Source: Ophthalmolycus amberensis | Lineage: Eukaryota; Chordata; Actinopteri; Perciformes; Zoarcidae | Length of the DNA stretch: 64,000 nt | Direction: 5' to 3' | NCBI GenBank assembly: GCA_024529925.1 | Contig: JAFEUB010000790.1 | Span: 1-64,000 of the forward strand | Shown: one piece after another, positions 54,201 to 64,000 of the stretch | Numbering within the stretch: the stretch's first letter is position 1 | Layout of the letters: every line of letters starts with the position of its first letter | The notes under the pieces: model-generated | Told to the model about the DNA's origin: nothing | Database searches by the model: none | Seen by the model: only the letters and a program-made list of their open reading frames with translations | Position numbers and translations under genes: made by a program

Positions 54201-57089
54201 TTTTATTATATAAAGAAGTTAGACCAGCACTGCACCAGCCCGCTGTGACTCACGCTGCGGCGGTTTGTGCTGGATGAAGTTAGGGACAGTCATTTTGGCT
54301 CTTTAGTTTAGACTTACCAAGATCTAGTGAACTCTGACTGTTATGGCCCCTGATAACCATAGAGATACATCAGGCTTACCTTGGGAGGCTCCTGGGTGTT
54401 TGGTGGGGACTCCACAGGGGCCGGTGACAGTGCCTTCTCCTCCATCTCTTCCAGAACCTTCTCATCTACGTCAGGCTTTGTCTCCTCTGCTTTGGGCTCT
54501 GGTTCAGGCTCTGGAGCCGGCTCCTCCATGGGCTCCTCTACTCCATTACTATAGAACACAAATCTGCATGTGGTCACTTACACAGATACAATAAGTAAAA
54601 ATTCATGCAAGATCTTTTTTTTTTTCTTCTAAAAATGATATGAGGTTTTTAACATACGCGACAGGGTGAGGTTCATAATAAGTGGTGCTGTTGGGGCTTT
54701 CTTGGAGTGGCTCAGGGGATAGATGTCTCTCCTCTGGCTCCTCTTCAACTTCCTCCTCAGATTCTAAATAAGAAAAAGAAAAACAATTTGGAAATTAATT
54801 GAATTATCACCCTCGCATTTAACCATGTAAACATCAACTAAACAAAAAGGACCGTTTGGGATATTTGTTCAAATCTTACCTTCATCAAGCTCAGCTTCAG
54901 AGTCTCCAAAAACCTCATCCTCGTAACGGAAGATGTCATTGTGGACGTAGAACTTGTTCGCCACCGAACCCTAAGTCAAAGACGTCATGCAAACAGTGTC
55001 CATTATAAAAATTAAAGCCATTGACATTAAATTAAAGGACCATAAAATATATTTTGCACACATTTATGACTCAAATTATCTCTTATTTTTTGGAGTAATT
55101 TCACTATAGCAACAGTAATGCTGCGTTCACACCGGTCGCGTTGATTTTTTGACGCACTGCAAAATCGCGTCCAACGCGCCGCCGGTCGTGTTCACACCAA
55201 ACGCCGCAAAATCGCGTAGCGCCGGAGAGGGGGCGTGGTTTATCGACTGGAAGCCGTTCACCTGGCCGTCATTTCTTTCCGCTTTCAACCGTGAAAGGAA
55301 TAAGGACAATTGCTGCTTTGTACGTGTTGTGGAAGTCCCTCAAACGTCGGAATGCCAAACGCCGTCATGTCTGGTTCATAATATTGTTCAGAGGAGCTCC
55401 GTGGATTTCATCGAGCTGTATTCACTGTGTCTAGCAAGCCACCGGTCGCTGTTTACTACAGCTGTAGGAACACAACATAAACTGATTTGGCTGTGATTCA
55501 ACGGAAAATAAACCGACAAAAAAGGGACTCCGAAATAACTACGTAATGATACCGATTTGTAGGCTACTTGTCTTCTCAATGGAGCTCTGATGGATCGGTG
55601 CTAGGCTATGCTAACATCGTAGCAGCTCCACCAGCACTCAATAACGTCATGTAGACGTAAATACGGCAGCGTCTATTCATTGTTTGTACCGTATGGTTTA
55701 CACACACACATGTATACACATAGTTTGGTCCGGTCTCTGTTGATATGAGGTATCGTAGAGCTCTGGGTGAACACAGACGGCTACAGGATTTATTTCCTGA
55801 TTCAACAACGGCAGGAAGCCAGTGATGACAGGGGGAGCAACTCAACGCTGATAGGCTATCGCGCCACAGCGTCACGCGATTATGTCGCAGAAGTTGAAAA
55901 ATTTCAACTCGCGCGTTGGCGATTTTGCGGCGTCCAACGCAAAAACGCGTCCAACGCGCCATCGCAAAATCGCGGCGCGCCAGTCTCATCGCGTCTGTGC
56001 ATAGACTTTGTATGTAATCTCGACGCGCGTCAAAAAATCAACGCGACCGGTGTGAACGCAGCATAACTCCAGGTATCAGCACTGTCCAAAATTTCCATTT
56101 CCATTCATTAAGCCAGAAATCTTTGCTATTGTTATTACCACTCAACCTCTATGTATGTTAATAGTACTGTAAGGTAGAGGAGTACTCACTTCTGGAGCAA
56201 GCACGAACGTTTGCATAAACTTCCTCATGGGCTGACCGTTGTTCGACAGTTCTCCCAGGACCTGAACCACCACGCCATCGCTCAGTGTGGCATGGGCATC
56301 CACATGCCGGATCTTTGTGTGGCACTCACTGAACTGCAGGGACATGACCTTCTTGTGGATTTCCTAAGAGATGCAGAGACAAGTGGATAACCAGAAAAAT
56401 TAATGGAGAAAAGTAGAGGACAAATTAGTCAAAATCAACATCCTTTTGTAAATCAACATGCTGTAAAATCTGATTCCCATGAATGTCAAGAATTTGGCAG
56501 TTACCAACGGTCTGAGGTCCGCCAGTGTGTTTACTGTCATTACTCAGCTCAACCCCAAAAGCAGGGGGATGCTGTTTATTTTGTATGTCTGACTCAATCA
56601 TCAGAAATACTGATATATGGAAATATAAAGTTGTCACAAAAGGGCAGAAAGTTGTATACGATTTGACAATCCTGTCAACATCGTTTCTTCCTTTCTAAAA
56701 TGGTGCCAATTATTCATTTTCATTAAAAATGAATACTTATTTCGTCAACAAAGTGAATAATCTCGTACTATATACCTATTACACAGTGTTTGCAATGTGA
56801 ATCTTCATTATTGGTCCATAGCACCTACCGCTTGCCCGTACACCGCTTCCGCCAGCTTCCCACTTGGATCCAGTCCTCCATGAACATAGGAAGAATTCCT
56901 CCCATAAAACCTAACGGCACAACAATAGGAAGGTTACACAGCATGACCAAAACCTACAAATTTAGTGTCTTCCACATCACATTTTGGTAGTTACCTGTGC
57001 AGGAAATCTGGTGCCTTGTTTAAGAGTGTGTAATACTGCCTCACAAACTCCCGCCCTACAAGCAGGGGACTTGGCTTCTCCATCACCAT
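51231..57089 (-). CDS. g3bp2: Ras GTPase-activating protein-binding protein 2 (G3BP2), complete
   Basis: G3BP proteins bind RNA and nucleate cytoplasmic stress granules together with caprin and USP10. Coding exons in transcript order: 56995-57089, 56829-56910, 56190-56363, 54880-54970, 54658-54763, 54380-54548, 53813-53914, 52944-53046, 52440-52571, 52182-52300, 51231-51509. Phases join to give 483 residues; human G3BP2 is 482. The NTF2-like dimer domain spans about residues 1-135 (MVMEKPSPLLVGREF, FYGRNSSYVHGG). It keeps F15, F33 and F124, the residues that line the pocket for FGDF-type peptides. An acidic region (about 138-240) is followed by a proline- and arginine-rich part (TFSWASVTSKNLPPSG). 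The RRM (about 331-405) has RNP2 LFVGNLP and RNP1-like NFGFVVF. An RGG-type tail ends FTTQRR. VRYPDSHQLFVGNLPHDID and RNDRGPGG indicate G3BP2 rather than G3BP1. Confidence 0.96.
52782..52841 (-). other. g3bp2: Candidate 60-nt cassette exon of g3bp2
   Basis: Between exons 52944-53046 and 52440-52571 lies a 60-nt segment with a CACTATTAG acceptor and a GTAAAC donor, phase 1 at both ends and no stop. If included it would add 20 residues (starting DGVASSESQTGK) between GPRPG and VRGD, just before the RRM, giving 503 aa. The exons join correctly without it, and I know of no matching segment in mammalian G3BP2. Confidence 0.45.
53498..53640. repeat. Fragment of the 'GGGCTGGGCAATATGACC' repeat
   Basis: The segment begins GGGCTGGGCAATATGACC and carries weak similarity to the block at 17897-18625. 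It lies in a g3bp2 intron. Confidence 0.45.
55119..56063. mobile_element. 945-bp non-autonomous PIF/Harbinger-type DNA transposon
   Basis: The ends are perfect 37-bp terminal inverted repeats (55119-55155 and 56027-56063), starting TGCTGCGTTCACACCGGTCG. The element is flanked on both sides by TAA (55116-55118 and 56064-56066), the 3-bp target duplication typical of PIF/Harbinger. Subterminal sequence repeats GCAAAATCGCG and CGTCCAACGCGCC. Internally, near 55317-55420, the plus strand reads SLKRRNAKRRHVW and then, in another frame, VHNIVQRSSVDFIELY. This resembles the N-terminal part of HARBI1-like transposases, so the element is probably an internally deleted, frame-broken derivative. It fills most of the g3bp2 intron 54971-56189. 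Confidence 0.88.
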
Positions 57090-57113
57090 TTCTTTGGTAA
57101 ACAATATTAAGTG

Positions 57114-59079
57114 CTGAAACAGAAGATAAACAAGGAATTCATTGTAAAAATGACATCTAGAGATGTAATACACACACTCAGTTGGCAGTTTATAAAGGCA
57201 CAATATTTAAAAAGAACTATGCAGTCCAACACTACAGCCTTGCCATCAACACTACATTCACAAAAAGGTAATTTAGTCTTTATTTGAATTATATAGTTTT
57301 TGTTTCCCAGGAGAGACATTGACAGGACTTTTTGGTCATTTTGGAGGCTGACGGGTTCTGGCGAATTGTATTACATTATATTGAGGAGGTCTCTAAGATT
57401 GTATCTTAATATCTTATTACTTGGAGTAATAAGACAATTTAAGTGCACCACATAATAACTACAGCCTAAAGAAATGACCATATAGTTGAAGCAACACTTC
57501 AAAAATCAACTTTCTTAAAAGTTAGTTTTGTTGCAAAGCTTTTGAACAGGACTCTAATAATTTAGCTAGGCATACCTAACGAATTGGAGTGTAGGATATT
57601 ATTCAAGCTTAGTTAGTTAGACCGCAAACGTTATCGGAACGTTATCAGGCAATTTTATTAAGGAAGACCATTTTAGTTTTCATGAACGCTGGTTGTACCG
57701 CAGGTAAACAACAGTTGGGTTTGAGGAGCAAGTAACGTTACAGGAAGTACAAAGGTCAATCACGTCAGCTTTTAAAGAACAAAGTTCCACTTTCTGTCTC
57801 ATTAGGGCTATGTTTTATTAGATCCGCATCAATCCTATAGCAGAAGCAAGGCACTTGACTGTTAAGCTAGCTGGCTAACACTAGCTAACACACAACTGCG
57901 CCATCACGTTCATCCAATGAGACAAAGAAGGAAACCGGGTGTACATAAAAAAGGGAAGCGATTGATGCAGGTGTTCAAGTTTGGCAGCGGGGAGAACTAA
58001 CTTTACTACAAATAAATCTAACTTTTAAACAATATATAGTACATCACATACGAGTCAAACACATGCGTGCATCCCTTTGTAGACAGGTGGCCTACTGTAT
58101 GAGTTAGTTAGGCCTTTCATGTCCATGCTAACAACATTTAGCCATTTCTCACATTTGTCGCATGTATATTAGCCAAATTACATGACGGATTCATACTTTG
58201 TATTGTAGGTTCCTGTCCTAGAAATTGCGCGCCTACACTGTCAGCTAGATCAACGTTTTCTAGACTACAAAAACAACGGAAGTACTACAGACTGAACTAC
58301 TGGTCTCTTTGCTGTCATCTCAAATGGCTAACGTTAGCCCGGCAAACAGGAAAGCAACGCGAAGCTTGCGATATGCTAGTTGGCTAGCTAACATTGGCTT
58401 AAGCTAACTTGTGGCGTCGTCGGTTTTTCTTCAGCCGGTTTATATACATTTTTTTATTTTGCAAGAGAAACATATTTCAAGAAACACATCGTTAGTGTCG
58501 ATAAACACAGACAAAGTGACACATAACGAGACGTTACTTTGCTGTACTATCGCACAGACACAACTTACACGCTGATTGCAAGCGGGGAAAACCACCAAGG
58601 CGACACAACGTTGAGGTGATAGCCATTGTAACTGCACCAATAAAGTATTGTCATACCAGTGAGGCTCAACAACTCACATATACTAACGTTACTCATTTCT
58701 AATCAATTGAATCATATTGGATACAACTCGTAGGTAATATAAAAGTTGCCTCAAACTTTAGAATAAATGACCCCCAACTTACATCGACTGTCAAACCATC
58801 ATCAATGAAACAAATTGAGTGCTATGCTAGCTCAAAGAAAACAAAGGAAAGGCAGATTTTACCAATTTAACTGACACTTGTGCTATTTAACTAAATATCG
58901 AGTGTGGGCTCTTTGTACAGTAGCGGGATCCCTAATTAGATGGCAACGTTGCGCGATTACTGTCTGTCTAGTCGTGGTTTAGACCAACGTTAGCTAGACA
59001 ATGCGGCTAACGTTAGCTCGTACAGTCAACGTTAACTTGTCAACCGTCTCATAGCGTTGCTTAGAGGAGGCTCACTTAC
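57114..59079. other. First intron of g3bp2, nothing else recognisable
   Basis: About 2 kb of AT-rich intron with many short GCTAGC/GCTAAC words but no exon or named repeat. Confidence 0.4.
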
Positions 59080-59240
59080 CTTATGAAAGACCTATCTATG
59101 TAGACAGAATTATTTGTAATAAATATCAACGAGTAAACCGACTGTAAACTGCTCTGAAATATCCCAGAGGTAATAGCGATATTTCCCTCGCTTCACTAAC
59201 TAACAGTTTATGATCTCTGCTGTCCCAGAGATTGCAGATT
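59080..59240 (-). other. g3bp2: Non-coding first exon and promoter area of g3bp2
   Basis: On the minus strand TTTCATAAG is followed by GTAAGTGAGC, a strong splice donor, with the exon ending at 59080. It can splice to the acceptor GTTTCAG that begins the exon at 57113, which holds 24 nt of 5' UTR before the g3bp2 ATG at 57089. The upstream limit is not visible. Confidence 0.5.
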
Positions 59241-59415
59241 TAAAGAGATAGGTTCTATTTATTGTTATACCCCTGCAATCTGGGGCAGGGAACCCCCATC
59301 ACAAAGATTCAGCCAATGGGCTGTTTACACTAGGCACCATAAATTATGACGAAAGACATATAACCACGCCCCGAACTTTCTACTAATGCTGTCCCAAAGA
59401 ATATTGATAGGTAGA

Positions 59416-59487
59416 TGGATGGATGGATGGATGGATGGATGGATGGATGGATGGATGGATGGATAGATAGATAGATAGATAGATAGG
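59416..59487. repeat. Compound (GGAT)n(GATA)n microsatellite
   Basis: About 48 bp of ATGG units runs directly into about 24 bp of GATA units, in the g3bp2-pkd2 intergenic region. Confidence 0.95.
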
Positions 59488-61019
59488 TACAGGTAAGCCA
59501 TCAAAATAGAGTACAAATATTAAATGTAAACAATGCACAATATATACAATGAAATAAAATAATATTAATTAACTAACTAAACAGTAGTGCAAAGTTTAAA
59601 TTAACTAACTGAACAGTAGTGCAAAGATTTTTTAACCAACATCAAACAAACGACAGTGTAACAGAGTTATAGTCTTATAGACTTAGTAGTAGTATTGAAC
59701 ATCACACTCGTGTTACTTTCATCTGAGCTTTATTTATGACTTCAAGACCATTCTCAAGTAATTTTCTCTGTCTGCACTTTGTTAACTGTCAGTTCTTGTT
59801 TTATCAATGGACTCTGTTGTTAAAAGAGCATGCTGAGCCAACCTAAACAAAAAAACAACAATAGGCATACAAATCAACATCAGCATGGGGAGAGAGAAAG
59901 AGAAAAGACACATAACCCACTAAGACCACACAAGAAAGTAGGCAACAACGTGGCGTGTTATAAGTTGACAGTATTGAGATGGGGAGGGAGAGGGGGAATA
60001 AGCTGTTTCAATAATGGTGACCAAGAGTTTATCTGATGTTATTTTGGTGGATATTAGACAGACAGCCAGAACAGTAAAGCTGCTTCCATGTCTCAATAGG
60101 CAAATATATGAATTCAAAGAAAATTAATATGAAACATCACTCAAACCTGCTGCCCCATTGCCCTGTTTGCTATGCAGACAATGTTGTATTAAACAAGAGT
60201 GCTTTGATGAAAATGTACATACACGCAAAGAAATGGTAATATTCCTGATGTTTTTAATAGTCACGTGTGTAGTCCCAGCTTTTACAAGTTTGGATATTGA
60301 GCGCCATCAAGTGGTCAAAAATAACTTACACTTTTGATGACGTCATAGACTAAAACATAGTAAAGCAGACCGTTCATTTGTACATCATTTTGTAAACAAA
60401 GTTTTAAAACGAAAGTACTCTCACAACATCCACTGAAATCAAAATAAATAAAATATATAACCGTTTTTTAGTTTGTTTTGCTGCTCTGATGAAGAGTACA
60501 ATATGATTTAATGATTAATTGTACCTCAACTCTTAACAATCCCACACTTTGTTGTGAGGATAAAAACACAACCTCGTGAAGTTGTGGTTTTCATCGTCAC
60601 AACTGTTGGTGCAAACAACAACAACAAAAAAATGTGCAAAACACTCTCACGTGGCCCCCTTGGTTTCGCAGACCTAAATGCATTGTTGACATGGCAACCG
60701 CTGACCCAAACACACAGAGGTTACGTAATGCTATAATTTATACATTCGTCTAACTAACTGTATTAAGCATTTTAAAGTAAATGCAACGCTTATTGGTCGT
60801 GATAAAGGGCTCAGAAGGCTTTAAAAAAGCTTTCAAAGAAAATCATTACTTTTGGGGAACAGAATTCTGATCAGTAAGAATTAACAAAAAACAAGCAAAT
60901 AAACTAAAAGATGGAAATGCAAACCGTTAATCCAAGTGCATATATATAAATGAACTCAAAGTATGTCAGAAATGATTTTTTTTTCCACAGAGGTGTTTTC
61001 CATCCTTTACTGCGACGCC
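59488..61019. other. g3bp2-pkd2 intergenic DNA
   Basis: No supported exon lies here. A tandem duplication with the shared words AACTAACT, ACAGTAGTGCAAAG and TTTAA occurs at about 59569-59632. Open frames at 59830-60036 and 60554-60736 have no recognisable content. Confidence 0.4.
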
Positions 61020-61139
61020 ATGACTTCTAATCTGAGTCCAGGACAAATGAGAAAGAGTTTTTTGGAGTTCGAGAACAAGATGGCTGTCCTGGGGCAAGAA
61101 AAGTATCTTTCTTCTTCCACATTAAAAACGGAATTTTAA
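61020..61139 (+). other. Unassigned 39-codon ORF upstream of pkd2
   Basis: The ORF begins in a good initiation context (GACGCCATGA) and reads MTSNLSPGQMRKSFLEFENK, then MAVLGQEKY, before a stop at 61137-61139. A T-rich stretch ending TTTTCCACAG lies 30 nt upstream of the ATG and could be a splice acceptor. The composition looks protein-like but I do not recognise a family. It may be an upstream ORF in the pkd2 leader, an exon of an unknown gene, or chance. Confidence 0.25.
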
Positions 61140-61582
61140 TGCGACCATCGGCGCCATGTAAATAGCTCATTAGGTAAATAACTCTAATAGCTCATTAGGC
61201 AACAACTTTAAACGCTTTAAAGGCATCGCTTTATAACGGAGGACATCGTTTTTTGAGACGGAATTGAAGATCGGAAAGTTTTCTTAACGGGTTGTTGAGA
61301 GTGAAAACTTACTTAAAGCTGGCTATTAGGAGCATGATTTAAATGTATCGATTGTGACTTTTACATACAACATAACCTTTAATGTTGTCTTAGTTATTTG
61401 ACTAATCTGTCTGCTTGTGTTTTTTTTAGGAGTTTAACGTTTAGTATCTCTAAAGCGAGTGCCCGAAATGTTTCAGCCGCTGTAAACATTTATCCGAAGT
61501 TTTAGCGTTTTTACATCACGGTTAACTTTTTGCTCACATGCGCCGCACACGCTAGATAAATAAAAAACAACCTAAGTGAACC

Positions 61583-63726
61583 ATGACTTCATCCCGAGTC
61601 AGACCGCAGCAGCTACCGCAGAGCCAGACTGACAGGTCCCCGCACAGACTCGACCCAAGCGAAGGGATAGAGATGGAGAACATCCAGCATCAAGACCTGG
61701 GTCTCGGAGGAGTGATAGGCACCCCGTCCCCTCCGTCGAGACAAGCGTGGAGTCGGGACAACCCGGGTTTTGAGCCTGAGGACGAGATCATGGAAGCCGA
61801 CTGGCCTCCAGCGAGTCCTGGGAGGAGGTCGGTGTCCACGGCCTCCAGCAGCAGCTGCAGCAGCGGCCTGGGCAGCTACACCGGAGCGGGCAGCAGCACC
61901 CAGATCCCCCGAGGAGGACTCTACCCGACCCCGACTGTGGATGCCCGGCAGCAGGACAGGCATGACCACCGCAGCTGTATGAAGCAGATACTCCAAAGGA
62001 TCAGAAGTTAGTCACTTTACTTTATACTCTGTAAACTTCATAGAATAGTGTGTATACTTATATAATAATTGATGAATATAATAAGATAGAGACTTTCATT
62101 AAAGTGTCCCTTAAGAAGTGATTTTCTTTAACAAAATCATTTTTTATAAATCACAACCCTGTGTGTCTGTGGTCTAATATTTTAGATATGTGTGAATCCC
62201 TAGTGTAGCATGCACTTCTGCTCTTTCTAGCTCCATAGCTGAGTCTAGATAATACTGTTTTACATCAATATTTATGTACTCATGTCTCCCTACTGTACAG
62301 TTCACGTTCATGTTGAATTTCTGTTTTCTTCTTTGCAGTTCTGTGGGGCACAGAGCTGATGGAGGACAGTGACAGCAGTCGAGAGAGGTACCTCAGGAAC
62401 GTGCTGAGGGAGATGATTACATACATCACATTCCTCATCACTATTTGTATCTGTAAGTAACCACTTTAAATAAGACTGTAAAATGACATGAGATTTATGA
62501 ACACGGTTGGTCGGCATAGCCCACCTTCCAGTCTTAAACTGTGTCCCAATTACACCAGAAAAATTGCAAAAGTAGGTATTCTCAAAACAGTTAGCATGCA
62601 TATTAAATCAGCTTGATTTTTAAAGTGGAAAAACATTTAAATAAATTGTTCATGGTGATGAACAGGAAGATCTCGGGTATCCAAAAAGACAGTATTAACC
62701 AGTATGTCACTCTGCACCCATTACATAATTTCTTGTTAGTTCAAGACAGTATGATTTATTGTACAGTAACTGAAATAAGTGTACTATAAAAATGAATAAC
62801 ATACAGTATACACATACTGGGCATTAGGACATGTGGTGTAAACATAGCTTAAGATTGGTCACATTGTTTAAGGATCACGCCACCAAATATGTGGTTTTGG
62901 TGACATATCTATGAAGTAAAATATAAAGCAGTGCCCTAAAAGCTAGTCCAGGACTGAAGTGAATTGACAGTTGATCCAAGCACTTATCCCGGCCTGGGCA
63001 CCTTTCTTGTAGCTGAAAAGTTATTTTCCAAGCTCACAGTGTATGCTTAATGTTTTTGGCAGCTGAACATCAGAACTCTGACACTCTTCAGGGGACTTAG
63101 ATTTCAACAACAGCATCAAATTTGAATGGCGCGTTTTGGGATGGTAAAAAAAGGTAATGGAAATCCCAAATTTAAGATGTGTGGGATGAGAAAACTTGAG
63201 GTAACGTTTCTCTACTCTTTTTTTGCCAAACTATGGTTTAGGGTGGATCAGGAAATGATTTTTTTGGCAGACTAGATTGAGGCACATTCTGCCAAGCAGA
63301 GCTTGACTATTAAACACAGTTTCCAGAGCTGCTCCCTACTGAATGCTACAGAGAATAGCAATGCATAGGTGAAACAAAATGTAAAAAGTTTAACTAAATG
63401 TTGATTTTTTTGTTTCTTTGCATCGTGGTACGTCTTACCAGATGTAAAGCGCACATTGATATCCACAGAAAGCATTCACTCTCTGTTAATTATTGTCTTT
63501 GTATTCTGCAATGTAACAAGGGCTTGTAATGTAGTGCTAATAGGAATATAACTTGCAGTAATGGTTATGTTATATTGTGGTTTGCTCTGCAGTGACCTAT
63601 GGGATGGTGAGTGCCAACATGTACTACTATACCAAAGTCATGTCTCAGCTTTTTTTGGACACACCGCTGTCTGCCGGGGACCCTTCCTCTTTTAGAAGCC
63701 TCTCAACCATGGACGATTTCTGGAAG
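61583..63726 (+). CDS. pkd2: Polycystin-2, N-terminal part (3' end outside window)
   Basis: Polycystin-2 is a TRP-type cation channel of primary cilia and the ER. Exons in the window: 61583-62006, 62339-62452 and 63593-63726, all with AG/GT borders and joining phases, giving 224 residues of a protein that is about 970 aa in humans. The N-terminus MTSSRVRPQQ keeps the RVxP ciliary-targeting motif. SRQAWSRDNPGFE is shared with mammalian PKD2. A serine-rich stretch follows (residues about 84-106). From residue 143, LWGTELMED leads to the first transmembrane helix (about 163-184, VLREMITYITFLITICI). YYYTKVMSQLFLDTP and FRSLSTMDDFWK then begin the extracellular polycystin (TOP) domain. The start is the first ATG in frame and matches the family. 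It is divergent to g3bp2. Confidence 0.95.
62453..63592. other. pkd2 intron 2, nothing recognisable
   Basis: The intron between the second and third pkd2 exons shows no repeat family or internal gene that I can identify. Confidence 0.4.
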
Positions 63727-63839
63727 GTAAAATGCAAAAGTTTTGTAAACTCAAATGTCTTCTATTTTAGATATCATTTGTATAACTGTGTTACATCTTG
63801 AGAAAAGAAGCCCCTGTACATATAGGTTGGATGCAAGTA

Positions 63840-64000
63840 TATAAAGGAGCAGTTAAACGTTTTAGAAAATACACATATTTGCGTTCTTGCTGCAAGTTAG
63901 ATGAGAATTTGGATAACACTCTCATATCAGTCTTTTAAACATACGGCTACAACTTAACTCAAGCTTAACTCAACATAAAGACTGGAAATGGGGAAACAGC
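63840..64000. repeat. Dispersed fish repeat at window end, in a pkd2 intron
   Basis: AAGGAGCAGTTAAACGTTTT, GCAAGTTAGATGAGAA, ACACTCTCATATCAGTC and CATAAAGACTGGAAATGGGG occur in the order typical of the family also represented at 27955-28240 and 4915-5070. It is cut by the window edge. Confidence 0.6.

Noticed and set aside
55606..56066. Open frames of about 100-127 codons on both strands
   Set aside because: They lie inside the Harbinger derivative and do not correspond to the transposase relic or to any known protein.
61613..61996. 127-aa minus-strand open frame with alanine tract
   Set aside because: It is antisense to the GC-rich first coding exon of pkd2; the alanine run mirrors its serine and AGC-rich codons.

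Overview
The window is vertebrate nuclear DNA, most likely from a teleost fish. The genes have short coding exons with GT/AG introns. The encoded proteins can be followed exon by exon against vertebrate families. The non-coding DNA is rich in (CA)n/(GT)n microsatellites and in dispersed repeats that I recognise from fish genomes. There is no operon, CRISPR array or other prokaryotic architecture. Exon boundaries were worked out by hand from reading frame, splice sites and remembered family sequence, so they need transcript support.

Layout. (1) 427-29762, minus strand: a type II coronin, best match coro2a. Eight coding exons are inside the window and the C-terminal part lies off the left edge. 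Intron 1 (7947-29747, about 22 kb) holds most of the repeat content: a decayed reverse-transcriptase relic, a 1.77 kb (TA)n/AGCT island with an embedded palindrome, several dispersed repeats, a 65-unit (CA)n tract and two non-LTR retrotransposon 3' ends. (2) 33117-46506, minus strand: complete uso1 (p115 vesicle tether), 26 coding exons and 951 codons, including microexons of 12 and 21 nt. (3) 51231-57089, minus strand: complete g3bp2 (stress-granule RNA-binding protein), 11 coding exons and 483 codons, plus a possible 60-nt in-frame cassette exon and a 5'-UTR exon at 59080. One intron is mostly a 945-bp Harbinger-type DNA transposon. (4) 61583-63726, plus strand: the first three coding exons of pkd2 (polycystin-2), running off the right edge.

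Functionally these are unrelated housekeeping or cell-biological genes: actin regulation, ER-Golgi tethering, RNA granules and a ciliary cation channel. uso1 and g3bp2 are close neighbours in mammals too, so that pair looks like conserved synteny. g3bp2 and pkd2 are divergently transcribed across about 2.3 kb.

I found no convincing new multi-gene system. The observations most worth a second look are: the identical 56-bp units trapped inside the AT island (two form a 150-bp palindrome, with a diverged copy at the island's edge); the two uso1 microexons, one followed closely by a C20 tract in the transcript; the g3bp2 cassette exon; CA/GT repeats sitting directly on several coro2a splice sites; and the Harbinger derivative with a transposase relic.
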